A stretch of DNA of 64,000 nt. Source: Enterobacter huaxiensis (GTDB lineage Bacteria; Pseudomonadota; Gammaproteobacteria; Enterobacterales; Enterobacteriaceae). The DNA lies in contig NZ_CP043342.1 in NCBI RefSeq assembly GCF_003594935.2, positions 1,922,001 through 1,986,000 on the forward strand, read 5' to 3'. This document shows positions 44,649 through 52,969 of this stretch, piece by piece. Each line of letters starts with the position of its first letter. Positions within the stretch are counted from its first letter, which is position 1. Below the pieces are notes generated by a model. It made no database searches. It had not been told where the DNA came from and worked only from the letters and a program-made list of their open reading frames with translations. Position numbers and translations under genes: made by a program.

Positions 44649-44679
44649 CAGGCACAAGAAATTGTGCCTGTTTTTTTTA
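44649..44679 (+). terminator. Rho-independent terminator after prc
   Basis: 9-bp arms CAGGCACAA / TTGTGCCTG, GAAA tetraloop, eight Ts. Confidence 0.93.
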
Positions 44680-44755
44680 GTTCTGCATCCTCTCGTCAAT
44701 CTGAATTTCAATTGTGTAAAGTTGTGTCTTTCTGGTGACTTACGCACGTCGAATC

Positions 44756-44781
44756 CTTGAAAATAACCGCAATACCCATAC
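44756..44781 (+). promoter_or_regulatory. Sigma32-type promoter of htpX
   Basis: CTTGAAA (44756-44762), 12-base spacer, CCCATAC (44775-44781). This is a good heat-shock promoter about 53 bases before the htpX ATG, as expected for a heat-induced membrane protease. Confidence 0.75.
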
Positions 44782-44833
44782 GATGTGGGTAATCGCATAG
44801 TGCGTTTTGTTAAACTGAGGTTAAAAGAAAATT

Positions 44834-45715
44834 ATGATGCGAATCGCGCTCTTCCTGCTCACCAACCTGGCGGTTATGGTGGTTTTCGGGCTGGTGCTAA
44901 GCCTGACGGGAATTCAGTCGAGCAGCGTTCAGGGTCTGTTGATTATGGCGCTGCTGTTTGGTTTTGGCGGCTCATTCATCTCTCTGCTGATGTCCAAATG
45001 GATGGCACTGAAATCAGTCGGCGGAGAGGTTATTGAACAGCCGCGTAATGATATGGAACGCTGGCTGATGAATACGGTTGCTCAGCAATCTCAGCAGGCC
45101 GGGATCGCTATGCCGCAGGTTGCTATCTATCATGCGCCGGATATCAACGCTTTCGCAACAGGCGCACGCCGTGACGCATCGCTGGTTGCGGTCAGCACCG
45201 GGTTGCTGCAGAACATGAGCCGTGATGAAGCCGAAGCGGTAATTGCTCACGAAATCAGCCACATCGCCAACGGTGATATGGTCACCATGACCCTGATCCA
45301 GGGCGTAGTTAACACCTTCGTGATCTTCATTTCCCGTATCCTGGCGCAGATTGCGGCTGGCTTTATGGGCGGCAACCGTGATGAAGGCGAAGAGAGCAAC
45401 GGCAACCCGCTGATCTATTTTGCGGTGTCAATGGTGCTGGAACTGGTGTTCGGCATCCTGGCAAGCATCATCACCATGTGGTTCTCCCGTCACCGTGAAT
45501 TCCACGCCGACGCGGGCTCCGCGAAGCTTGTAGGCCGTGAGAAGATGATCGCTGCGCTGCAGCGTCTGAAAACCAGCTACGAGCCGCAGGAAGCATCCAG
45601 CATGATGGCATTCTGCATCAACGGTAAGTCGAAATCGCTGAGCGAGCTGTTTATGTCGCACCCGCCGCTGGATAAGCGTATTGAAGCGCTGCGTAACGGT
45701 GAATACCTGAAGTAA
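44834..45715 (+). CDS. htpX: Membrane zinc metalloprotease HtpX
   Basis: 293 residues, as in E. coli. It degrades misfolded inner-membrane proteins alongside FtsH. Two N-terminal membrane segments ([21 protein letters not shown] and [19 protein letters not shown]), the zinc site HEISH in [15 protein letters not shown] near 139-143, two more hydrophobic stretches ([37 protein letters not shown]) and the third ligand Glu in [13 protein letters not shown]. Induced by heat (sigma32 promoter seen) and by Cpx in E. coli. Confidence 0.97.
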   Translation: MMRIALFLLTNLAVMVVFGLVLSLTGIQSSSVQGLLIMALLFGFGGSFISLLMSKWMALKSVGGEVIEQPRNDMERWLMNTVAQQSQQAGIAMPQVAIYHAPDINAFATGARRDASLVAVSTGLLQNMSRDEAEAVIAHEISHIANGDMVTMTLIQGVVNTFVIFISRILAQIAAGFMGGNRDEGEESNGNPLIYFAVSMVLELVFGILASIITMWFSRHREFHADAGSAKLVGREKMIAALQRLKTSYEPQEASSMMAFCINGKSKSLSELFMSHPPLDKRIEALRNGEYLK

Positions 45716-45735
45716 CGCGTATGCGTCAAATGAAG

Positions 45736-45768
45736 CCGGGCGGAGAAACTCACCGCCCGGTTTTTTTA
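45736..45768 (+). terminator. Terminator after htpX
   Basis: 8-bp arms CCGGGCGG / CCGCCCGG, 9-base loop, seven Ts running into the end of yebQ on the other strand. Confidence 0.9.
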
Positions 45769-47139
45769 TGCCTGAACGCGGGGCTGCGTCACGCGAAGCC
45801 CGCTGATGATGGCCGCGACGGTGGCCAGGGCTCCAGCGGTAAATAGCGCGACATGGGTTGCATTCTGCCCCGCAAGGTTAAACATCAATGCCACCAGTGC
45901 GGCACCGGTGCTTTGTCCTAACAGCCGGGCGGTACCCAGCATGCCGCTGGCCCCGCCGCTGCGATGGCGCGGCGCCGAGGTAATAATGGTGTGGTTGTTG
46001 GGGGACTGGAACAAACCGAAGCCAGCGCCGCACAAAATCATTCGCCAGATAATGTCCACGTCGCCTGGCGAGGCGGGAAGCAATGCCAGCGCGAATAGCC
46101 CGATAGCCATTACCACCAGCCCAATGCCCCCCAGCAGTCCGGCATGCACACGCTCAATCAGATACCCTGCCAGCGGCGCCATCACCATTGTGGCCAGCGG
46201 CCAGGGCGTGAGCAGCAGCCCGGTTTCCACCTCGGTACGACCAATCACGCTCTGTAAAAAGAAGGGAAGAGAAACCAGCGCCAGCATCTGGGCGCAAAAA
46301 GAGCAGATTGAGGTACAGATTGAAAGCGAGAACAACGGGATGCGTAACAGATCAACCGGCAGCAGCGGCACTGGCAGGGCCAGCTGGCGTCGCACGAAGA
46401 AAAAGCCGATCGCCAGCATTGCGACGACTTCGGCAGCAATTAACGTTATCGACTGCCCCTGCGCAAAGCCGCTCAGCGCGGTGATAAGCAGGCCAAACGT
46501 CAGGGCATTCATCACGGCGCTTGGCAGATCGAAACGTGGCATGGTGCTTTTGGGACCATTCGCCGGCAGATAGCGTAGCGCGAAAAGGAGGGCCACGACG
46601 CCCAGCGGTACGTTAATCGCAAACAGCCATTGCCATGACGCGACGGATAAAATCGCCGCGGCAATCGTCGGCCCGGCGGCCGATGAAACCGCGACGATAA
46701 ACGAGTTAATCCCCATGCCGCGCCCAAGGTGGCGCTGCGGGTAGATGAGCCGAATCAGGGCCGTATTCACGCTCATCAGCGCTGCGCCGCCAAAACCTTG
46801 CGCGATACGCGCCAGCGTCAGGGTATGCAATGAATCGGAAAGGGCGCAGAAGAGGGACGTCAGCGTAAAGACCGCCAGGCCGCACTGGTAGACCCGACGG
46901 TAGCCAAACATATCCCCAAGAAAGGAAAACGAGAGCAGTGAAACCACAATGGCAATCTGATAGGCATTAACGATCCAGATTGAACTGGCCGGGGAGGCGT
47001 GGAGGTCGCTGGCGATGGTCGGAAGGGCGACGTTGGCGATAGCGCCATCAAGCACTGCCATCGAAATACCGATGATAATGGTGGCGATTGCCCCGTACCG
47101 CTGCGGTAAGGGCAAGCCATCAGAAGGTTTTTTTTCCAT
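45766..47139 (-). CDS. yebQ: MFS drug/proton antiporter family transporter YebQ
   Basis: ATG at 47139 (MEKKPSDGLPLPQRYGA) gives 457 residues, as in E. coli; a TTG six codons earlier is possible. DHA2-type major facilitator with about 14 membrane segments and the family motifs VLDGAIANVALPTIASDL (motif D1) and SFLGDMFGYRRVY (motif A), plus SSAAGPTIAAAIL. In-frame similarity to YebQ is high throughout. Substrate unknown. It diverges from kdgR with a 178-base gap. Confidence 0.93.
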   Translation of the reverse strand: MEKKPSDGLPLPQRYGAIATIIIGISMAVLDGAIANVALPTIASDLHASPASSIWIVNAYQIAIVVSLLSFSFLGDMFGYRRVYQCGLAVFTLTSLFCALSDSLHTLTLARIAQGFGGAALMSVNTALIRLIYPQRHLGRGMGINSFIVAVSSAAGPTIAAAILSVASWQWLFAINVPLGVVALLFALRYLPANGPKSTMPRFDLPSAVMNALTFGLLITALSGFAQGQSITLIAAEVVAMLAIGFFFVRRQLALPVPLLPVDLLRIPLFSLSICTSICSFCAQMLALVSLPFFLQSVIGRTEVETGLLLTPWPLATMVMAPLAGYLIERVHAGLLGGIGLVVMAIGLFALALLPASPGDVDIIWRMILCGAGFGLFQSPNNHTIITSAPRHRSGGASGMLGTARLLGQSTGAALVALMFNLAGQNATHVALFTAGALATVAAIISGLRVTQPRVQA

Positions 47140-47263
47140 GGGAGATGAAAGGCTCAACGTGAAATTATTCTCAGAGTAACTATTTTAGCATCGTTAATTC
47201 GGTTTTATGTCGCAGATTTGTAACGAAGTAAACGCAGAACGATTGCAGGGAACATGACTCGAA

Positions 47264-47296
47264 TTTATAATAAAAACCAGTTCTGATTTTTATAAA
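47264..47296. promoter_or_regulatory. AT-rich inverted repeat upstream of kdgR
   Basis: TTTATAATAAAAA (47264-47276) and TTTTTATAAA (47287-47296) face each other across ten bases in the kdgR promoter region. It could be an autoregulatory site, but it does not fit the KdgR box well. Confidence 0.35.
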
Positions 47297-47317
47297 ACAC
47301 TCTCCATGAGGTGATAA

Positions 47318-48109
47318 ATGGCAATTGCAGATTTGGATAAGCAGCCAGATTCTGTTTCTTCCGTGCTGAAGGTGTTTGGCATCTTGCAGGCGCTCGGAGA
47401 AGAGCGTGAAATTGGTATTACAGAGTTGTCTCAGCGCGTGATGATGTCGAAAAGCACCGTTTATCGCTTTTTGCAAACCATGAAGTCGTTGGGGTATGTC
47501 GCTCAGGAAGGCGAGTCTGAAAAGTACTCGCTGACGCTAAAACTGTTCGAACTGGGCGCCCGCGCGCTGCAGAACGTCGACCTTATCCGCAGTGCGGATA
47601 TTCAGATGCGTGAACTCTCTCGCCTGACGAAAGAGACGGTGCACCTGGGCGCGCTGGATGAAGACAGCATTGTTTATATTCACAAAATTGACTCCATGTA
47701 CAATCTGCGCATGTATTCGCGCATTGGTCGTCGCAACCCGCTGTACAGTACCGCTATTGGTAAAGTACTGCTGGCCTGGCGTGACCGCGAAGAGGTGAAG
47801 CAGATCCTCGAAGGCGTTGAATATAAACGCAGTACCGACCGTACCATCACCAGCACAGAAGAATTATTAACCGTGCTGGATACCGTGCGTGAGCAGGGTT
47901 ACGGTGAAGATAATGAAGAGCAGGAAGAGGGCCTGCGCTGCATCGGCGTACCGGTATTTGACCGCTTCGGCGTTGTCATTGCAGGCCTGAGCATCTCGTT
48001 CCCGACGCTGCGCTTCTCGGAAGAGCGTTTACACGAGTACGTCGCGATCCTGCATACCGCAGCGCGTAAAATCTCCGAGCAGATGGGCTATAACGAGTAT
48101 CCCTTTTAA
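47318..48109 (+). CDS. kdgR: IclR-family repressor KdgR
   Basis: 263 residues, as in E. coli and pectinolytic enterobacteria. N-terminal winged helix (1-80; GITELSQRVMMSKSTVYRFL) and C-terminal effector domain (about 95-260; GRRNPLYSTAIGKVLLAW, GEDNEEQEEGLRCIGVPVFD). It represses genes for 2-keto-3-deoxygluconate uptake and breakdown and, in Dickeya/Pectobacterium, the pectinase genes, until KDG binds. That suits a genome with a GH105 pectin hydrolase and edd/eda nearby. GAGGTG site before the ATG; terminator follows. Confidence 0.96.
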   Translation: MAIADLDKQPDSVSSVLKVFGILQALGEEREIGITELSQRVMMSKSTVYRFLQTMKSLGYVAQEGESEKYSLTLKLFELGARALQNVDLIRSADIQMRELSRLTKETVHLGALDEDSIVYIHKIDSMYNLRMYSRIGRRNPLYSTAIGKVLLAWRDREEVKQILEGVEYKRSTDRTITSTEELLTVLDTVREQGYGEDNEEQEEGLRCIGVPVFDRFGVVIAGLSISFPTLRFSEERLHEYVAILHTAARKISEQMGYNEYPF

Positions 48110-48123
48110 ACACTGTTTAGAAT

Positions 48124-48156
48124 AAAAAACGCCGCAATGATTGCGGCGTTTTTTTG
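48124..48156 (+). terminator. Rho-independent terminator after kdgR
   Basis: 10-bp arms AACGCCGCAA / TTGCGGCGTT, TGA loop, seven Ts. Confidence 0.93.
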
Positions 48157-48176
48157 CGAACGGGTTTAGCGGGTGA

Positions 48177-48416
48177 TTATCCGTTATCAATCACAACGGA
48201 TGTCTTACGCAGCACCGGACAGTTGGTTAACCCGATAATCCCGCTGTCTGAATGCAGATACTGGGCGGTACTCATGCCCTGGGCAGTGAGGTACTTACAC
48301 TGAATGCCTAATCCTGCAGCGTTTTGCGTGCTTCCCACAAGCACGCCATAGCCGGTTAACAGCAGGCCAATCCAAATAATGGCCAGCGCAATAATAGTTC
48401 GAATGACGTAATGCAT
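48177..48416 (-). CDS. yobH: Small membrane-anchored protein YobH
   Basis: Start at 48416 gives 79 residues, the E. coli length; the ATG one codon earlier (48419), with GAGG upstream, is equally possible. One N-terminal hydrophobic segment (TIIALAIIWIGLLLTGYGVLV) acts as anchor or signal; the rest (GLGIQCKYLTAQGMSTAQYL, GLTNCPVLRKTSVVIDNG) would face the periplasm with two conserved cysteines. Function unknown. It is divergent from mgrB across the PhoP box region. Confidence 0.88.
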   Translation of the reverse strand: MHYVIRTIIALAIIWIGLLLTGYGVLVGSTQNAAGLGIQCKYLTAQGMSTAQYLHSDSGIIGLTNCPVLRKTSVVIDNG

Positions 48417-48509
48417 CATTGCCTCTTTCTCTTTGTTGTCATGGGGTAAGCGTAACGGGTTTACCCTGTGAAACAAGTGCACGATTCCGAAAAGAACTGG
48501 ATGAGGGTA

Positions 48510-48542
48510 CAGTTAGCCCCTGTTTAAGATAACCGTGATAAC
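48510..48542 (+). promoter_or_regulatory. PhoP box and promoter of mgrB
   Basis: CAGTTA-N5-TGTTTA (48510-48526) has correct PhoP spacing. A -10 GATAAC (48537-48542) follows at ten bases, giving the usual layout of PhoP-activated promoters. mgrB starts 34 bases later. Confidence 0.75.
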
Positions 48543-48575
48543 CTGGTTGCATCAGGTCAAAAGGCGGAGTGTGGA

Positions 48576-48719
48576 GTGAAAAAAATACGCTGGGTACTTC
48601 TGGTTATCGTACTGATAGCATGCGTGGCGCTGTGGACGCAGACGATCAATGTGATGTGCGATCAGGATGTACAGTTCTTTAGCGGCATTTGTGCAATCAA
48701 TAAGTTTATCCCCTGGTAG
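48576..48719 (+). CDS. mgrB: PhoQ inhibitor MgrB (47 residues)
   Basis: GTG start at 48576 gives 47 residues ending [14 protein letters not shown], plainly MgrB. It is a small inner-membrane protein that binds PhoQ and dampens PhoP/PhoQ signalling as negative feedback. The N-terminal cytoplasmic KKIRW leads to one membrane segment (about 6-24), then the periplasmic part with Cys28 and Cys39, the pair needed for activity and sensitive to DsbA; there is also Cys16 in the membrane. The gene is intact here, which matters because mgrB loss gives polymyxin resistance in Klebsiella and other enterobacteria. Too short for routine ORF cut-offs. Confidence 0.96.
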   Translation: MKKIRWVLLVIVLIACVALWTQTINVMCDQDVQFFSGICAINKFIPW

Positions 48720-48792
48720 AACGCATTTTCCTCCGGGGTGATGCCCTTCTCGCGCACCAGTGGTAAAATAGCGTTTTTATTGAGGTGGTGAA

Positions 48793-49083
48793 ATGGGTGA
48801 GTTAGTTAATTCGGGGCTGCTTAGCATGGCATCCCTGGTGGTCTCGTTGGTTATCCTGGTCGTCGGTTTGGTGTTGTGGTTCTTTGTTAATCGCGCCAGT
48901 TCCCGTACTAATGAACAGATCGAACTGTTGGAGGCGCTGCTGGACCAGCAGAAACGTCAGAATGCGCTCCTGCGCCGTCTGTGCGAGGCCAACGAGCCGG
49001 AAGAGAAAGTAACGCCAAAAGAACCGGTCGTTGAAAACAAAGAAGACGAAGACGATTTCATTCGCCTGGTGGCAGAGCGCTAG
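48793..49083 (+). CDS. yebO: YebO family membrane protein
   Basis: 96 residues (E. coli 95). One N-terminal membrane segment (MASLVVSLVILVVGLVLWFFV, about 12-32), a strongly conserved helical part (SSRTNEQIELLEALLDQQKR, NALLRRLCEANEPEE), and an acidic tail ending DDFIRLVAER. Function unknown. Located 73 bases after mgrB and probably transcribed with it. Confidence 0.92.
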   Translation: MGELVNSGLLSMASLVVSLVILVVGLVLWFFVNRASSRTNEQIELLEALLDQQKRQNALLRRLCEANEPEEKVTPKEPVVENKEDEDDFIRLVAER

Positions 49084-49784
49084 TCCACCCAGATTTTTGA
49101 TGGCGGTTATCACGCCCTCTGGCTTCTCATTAAGGTGGGAGAGTCGGGGGGCGAACCTTTCGTTAAGCCCGTTCAGGCGCTAACGCACGTGCTAAATAAT
49201 TTAGCATCAGTTAATCATTCATTCAGCTCACTGAAAACTGGTGAATATTTATCCTTTAAACACCGCACCGTTTTGTTGCATATATTCTGTATTTAAACCC
49301 GTTAACGCGCGTTTTATTTTTATCGAAACGTTTTGCTTGCCTTCTTTTGAAGCGAAGTCATAAAAATTTCATTATTTTAGTGCAGAGTGGTGTTTATTAA
49401 ACGGTGAATTTTAATACAGTTTGCAGCGGGCGTTTTGGCGGCATATTTACATTGTGGGATACCGTTGCGTTGCAATGATTTCAGCATAAGTTTTCACAAT
49501 TTGTTCTAACTCAATCATTGTATTCAAGAATCTTTACTTTGTGAGTGGACGCTTTGAAATGATTGAGCTATGGTAAAAATGTCTTAGATTACAGGGGGTG
49601 TGGAGACGACCTCCGGCTGCGACAACTTGTATTGTTTCCTTTAGCGGCACGCATATTTTTGCACAGTGCCGCGAGGTAGCGACAGAATGTGTGCGGCGGA
49701 TCGAGACACGTTTAAAAATGGCTTGCCATATTAAACGTTGTATGTGATAACACGGTTTGGGTCAAACGAGGTACAGTTCTGTTT
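49084..49784. other. 701-base AT-rich interval, probable yobF-cspC control region and leader
   Basis: No convincing gene. It holds a 17-base palindrome TGCTAAATAATTTAGCA (49190-49206), a GTTTATTAAAC palindrome near 49392, facing repeats CTCAATCATT (49510-49519) and AATGATTGAG (49558-49567), and a stem-loop CGTTTAAAAATGGC / GCCATATTAAACG (49709-49737) ending 47 bases before yobF. The middle part is clearly richer in A+T than the flanking genes. Confidence 0.65.
49709..49737 (+). promoter_or_regulatory. Stem-loop in the yobF leader
   Basis: Arms CGTTTAAAAATGGC and GCCATATTAAACG pair with a one-base bulge around a TT loop. No T-run follows, so it is not a typical terminator; a leader structure controlling yobF-cspC is plausible. 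Confidence 0.5.
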
Positions 49785-49928
49785 ATGTGTGGCATTTTCA
49801 GTAAAGAAGTCCTGAGTAAACACGTTGTCGTTGAATACCGCTTCTCTGCCGAACCTTATATTAGTGCCTCATGCAGTAATGTCTCAGTTTTATCTCAGTC
49901 AAGCCTGCGGGCTAAGAAAACACTCTAA
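49785..49928 (+). CDS. yobF: Small stress protein YobF (47 residues)
   Basis: ATG at 49785 encodes 47 residues beginning [20 protein letters not shown] and ending SLRAKKTL, clearly YobF. In E. coli it is a small protein made at higher level under heat and other stress and read together with cspC. Its stop is 12 bases before the cspC start. No membrane segment or signal is visible; three cysteine/serine-rich turns (SASCSNVS) mark the middle. Molecular role unknown. Confidence 0.93.
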   Translation: MCGIFSKEVLSKHVVVEYRFSAEPYISASCSNVSVLSQSSLRAKKTL

Positions 49929-49940
49929 GGAATTTTGCAA

Positions 49941-50150
49941 ATGGCAAAGATTAAAGGTCAAGTTAAGTGGTTCAACGAGTCTAAAGGTTTTGGTTTCATT
50001 ACTCCTGCTGACGGCAGCAAAGACGTGTTCGTACACTTCTCTGCAATCCAGGGTAACGGCTTCAAAACTCTGGCTGAAGGCCAGAACGTTGAGTTCGAAA
50101 TTCAGGACGGCCAGAAAGGCCCAGCTGCAGTTAACGTAACTGCTATCTGA
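49941..50150 (+). CDS. cspC: Cold-shock-family protein CspC
   Basis: ATG at 49941 ([20 protein letters not shown]) gives 69 residues with CTAAGGA upstream; a TTG two codons earlier is ignored. RNA-binding OB fold with RNP1 KGFGFITP and RNP2 VFVHFSAI. CspC is expressed at normal temperature, acts as an RNA chaperone/antiterminator and stabilises rpoS mRNA. It forms a pair with yobF, and a terminator follows. Confidence 0.97.
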
Positions 50151-50197
50151 TCGAACCACTGCTGACTGAAGTGCTTTGCACTTCGATCTCAGATATA

Positions 50198-50227
50198 AAG
50201 CCTCGCACATGCGGGGCTTTTTTATTC
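50198..50227 (+). terminator. Rho-independent terminator after cspC
   Basis: Arms AAAGCCTCGC / GCGGGGCTTT with one G-T pair, ACAT loop, six Ts. A second short stem GAAGTGC/GCACTTC lies just before it. Confidence 0.85.
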
Positions 50228-50367
50228 TCTTATCTTTCAAATTATTACCAATCATCCTCTTGTTAGTAACTTGTTGCAAAGCTACGAGGTTATTAGCATT
50301 GTTTTTCCACCAGGCTGTCGGCTTTTCCCGTTAAATCAGGGCGTTGTTTAACTGTCCTGGGGTTCAG

Positions 50368-52086
50368 GTGAAAAAGAAAACGATAATGACCACCGGAAAC
50401 TTTACTCCGGCACGTTTTGCTCTGCTGTGTCTTGCCATCTTTTGTAGTCTCGCTTTCCTGCTTGGTCGCGTTGCCTGGCTGCAAATCATCAAGCCCGACA
50501 ATCTGGTTAAGCAGGAGGATATGCGCTCCCTGCGGGAAGTGGCTATTGACGCCCCGCGCGGCATGATTGTTGACAGGCAGGGCAGGCCGCTTGCCGTCAG
50601 CGTCCCCGTTCGCGCCGTCTGGGCCGATCCTAAAACGGTACTGGCGAAAGGCGGAGTAGGGTTTGACGATCGCTGGCAGGCGCTGGCGAACGCGCTGCAT
50701 ATTTCCCTCGGCACGCTTGCGTCGCGAATTAACGGCAATCCTCAGGGACGGTTCATCTATCTGGCGCGCCAGGTGGACCCCGCGCAGGCGCAGTGGATCG
50801 ACAAACTCAATTTGCCGGGGATTAACCTTCGCGATGAGTCCAGGCGCTTTTATCCGGCCGGGCACGTAGCCGCAAACCTGATTGGCTTTACCAACATTGA
50901 CGGCCAGGGCATAGAGGGCGTTGAGAAAAGCTTCAATAGCCAGCTGACGGGCAAGTCAGGGGTAAGGCAGGTGCGTGAGGATCGCTATGGGCACGTGGTC
51001 GAAAATCTGACCGAAGTGGCACCGGTGCCTGCGCATAACATTCAGCTCAGCATCGACGAGCGCCTGCAGACCATTACCGAAGATGCGCTTGATAACGCGG
51101 TGGCCTGGAACAAAGCCGAGTCGGGTGCGTCTGTGCTGATTAACATTCAAACGGGCGAAATTCTGGCGATGGCGAATTTCCCTGACTTCAACCCCAACAA
51201 CCGGGAAGGGGCAACGCTGAATGATTTCCGCAATCGCGCCATTAGCGACACCTTCGAGCCGGGGTCTACCGTAAAACCCCTGGTACTGATGACCGCCCTT
51301 CAGCAGGGGCTGGTCCAGCCGGACAGCGTCATTGACACCCATCCCTACACGTTGGACGGGCACCGGATCCGCGACGTAGGCTACTACCCGGAGCTCACCA
51401 TGACCGGGATCCTGCAAAAATCCAGCGATACGGGCGTGTCCCGCCTGTCGCTGGCAATGCCCATTCAGCGCCTGCTGGACACCTATAAGAACTTCGGCTT
51501 CGGGACCAGCACCGGGCTTGGACTAACGGGCGAGAGCGCCGGGCTACTGCCACAGCGTAAATTCTGGAGCCAGCTCGACCGCGCGACCTTTGCCTTCGGT
51601 TACGGCCTGATGGTGACGCCATTACAGCTGGCGCATGTCTACGCCACCATAGGCAGCTACGGGCTGGAGCGTCCTCTGTCGATCACGCGCATTGACCCCC
51701 CGGTCATTGGCAAACGTGTCATGCCAGAGGAGATTGCCCACGAGGTGGAGCACATGATGGAGAGCGTGGCGTTACCTGGAGGCGGGGGCGTTAAGGCCGC
51801 CGTGCGTGATTATCGCGTGGCGGTAAAAACCGGAACGGCTAAAAAAATCGATGATAAGGGACAATACGTCGATAAATATGTCGCCTATACCGCAGGTGTC
51901 GCACCCGCCAGCGATCCGCGTTTTGCGCTGGTGGTGGTCATCAACGAGCCGCAAAACGGCGCGTATTACGGCGGCGCTGTCTCTGCGCCCGTATTTAGCG
52001 AGATTATGGGTAACGTACTGCGTCTTGAAAACGTGAAGCCTGACGGCCTGGCGGCAGATTCTGACCACCTGATCGTGATGCGATAA
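50368..52086 (+). CDS. FtsI-like class B penicillin-binding protein (PBP3-SAL type)
   Basis: GTG at 50368 with TGGGG upstream gives 572 residues; an ATG at 50386 is an alternative. It is an FtsI (PBP3) paralogue and strongly resembles E. coli FtsI along its length. One N-terminal membrane anchor (ALLCLAIFCSLAFLLGRVAW), a non-catalytic dimerisation domain (PRGMIVDRQGRPLAVSVPVR), then the transpeptidase domain. Active-site motifs: SxxK is Ser300-T-V-K in FEPGSTVKPL, SxN is replaced by S352-S-D354 in QKSSDTGVS, and KTGT at 487-490. Salmonella has a similar extra gene near cspC whose product crosslinks septal peptidoglycan in acid, inside host cells. E. coli K-12 lacks it. Role here is inferred from that. 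Confidence 0.88.
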   Translation: MKKKTIMTTGNFTPARFALLCLAIFCSLAFLLGRVAWLQIIKPDNLVKQEDMRSLREVAIDAPRGMIVDRQGRPLAVSVPVRAVWADPKTVLAKGGVGFDDRWQALANALHISLGTLASRINGNPQGRFIYLARQVDPAQAQWIDKLNLPGINLRDESRRFYPAGHVAANLIGFTNIDGQGIEGVEKSFNSQLTGKSGVRQVREDRYGHVVENLTEVAPVPAHNIQLSIDERLQTITEDALDNAVAWNKAESGASVLINIQTGEILAMANFPDFNPNNREGATLNDFRNRAISDTFEPGSTVKPLVLMTALQQGLVQPDSVIDTHPYTLDGHRIRDVGYYPELTMTGILQKSSDTGVSRLSLAMPIQRLLDTYKNFGFGTSTGLGLTGESAGLLPQRKFWSQLDRATFAFGYGLMVTPLQLAHVYATIGSYGLERPLSITRIDPPVIGKRVMPEEIAHEVEHMMESVALPGGGGVKAAVRDYRVAVKTGTAKKIDDKGQYVDKYVAYTAGVAPASDPRFALVVVINEPQNGAYYGGAVSAPVFSEIMGNVLRLENVKPDGLAADSDHLIVMR

Positions 52087-52153
52087 GCCAGGCGTTTATA
52101 ACCCGTGCGAATAGCGTTACACTTCGCACTTTGGTTTATGCCCCGGAGTCGCC

Positions 52154-52969
52154 ATGTCCTTCAGCTGTCCTCTTTGCCACGCGCGCTTAACGCGCTCTGA
52201 TAAAAGCTTTATCTGTCCGCAGGGACATCAGTTTGATATGGCGAAAGAAGGGTATGTGAATCTGCTTCCCGTGCAGCACAAGCGCTCCCGCGATCCGGGG
52301 GACAGCGCGGAAATGATGCAGGCACGCCGCGCGTTTCTGGACGCCGGACATTATCAGCCCTTGAGAGATACCGTCGCGGCGGTTCTGGGTGAAAAACTCA
52401 CGGACAACGCTACGGGTATGCTTGATATTGGCTGCGGAGAAGGTTACTACACCGCAACCTTTGCCGAAATTGCCCGCGAGAAGGGAGCAGAAACCTTTGG
52501 CCTGGATGTGTCGAAAGTGGCGATACGCGCGGCGGCAAAACGCTATTCCTCGGTTACGTTCTGCGTAGCGTCCAGCCACAGGCTACCGTTTGACGATGCC
52601 AGCATGGATGCCGTGGTGCGCATTTATGCGCCCTGCAAGGCCGACGAGCTGGCTCGGGTGGTGAAACCGGGGGGATGGGTCATCACCGTCACGCCAGGTC
52701 CGCGTCATCTGATGGAGCTAAAAGGACTGATCTACGACGACGTGCGTCTGCATGCGCCACACTCGGAGCAGCTGGCGGGTTTTACGCTGAAGCAGGAGCA
52801 GTCGGTGGCGTATGAGATGAGGCTTAAAGGGGATGAGGCCGTGGCGCTTCTGCAAATGACGCCGTTTGCATGGCGAGCAAAACCAGAGGTGTGGGAAACG
52901 CTAGCGGCGCAGTCAGAATTTCGCTGCCAGACGGATTTTAGTATCCACTGCTGGCAGCGCGAGGATTAA
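52154..52969 (+). CDS. rlmA: 23S rRNA m1G745 methyltransferase
   Basis: 271 residues (E. coli about 269). N-terminal zinc ribbon with ligands Cys5, Cys8, Cys21 and His25 ([10 protein letters not shown]...[10 protein letters not shown]) recognises helix 35 of 23S rRNA. The SAM motif [17 protein letters not shown] lies near residue 95, followed by [17 protein letters not shown]. It methylates G745 N1. Its stop overlaps the mntP stop by four bases on the other strand. Confidence 0.96.
   Translation: MSFSCPLCHARLTRSDKSFICPQGHQFDMAKEGYVNLLPVQHKRSRDPGDSAEMMQARRAFLDAGHYQPLRDTVAAVLGEKLTDNATGMLDIGCGEGYYTATFAEIAREKGAETFGLDVSKVAIRAAAKRYSSVTFCVASSHRLPFDDASMDAVVRIYAPCKADELARVVKPGGWVITVTPGPRHLMELKGLIYDDVRLHAPHSEQLAGFTLKQEQSVAYEMRLKGDEAVALLQMTPFAWRAKPEVWETLAAQSEFRCQTDFSIHCWQRED

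Noticed and set aside
50329..50350. GTTAA and TGTTTA half-sites before the PBP gene as a PhoP box
   Set aside because: The halves are about 15 bases apart instead of 11, so the spacing does not fit.
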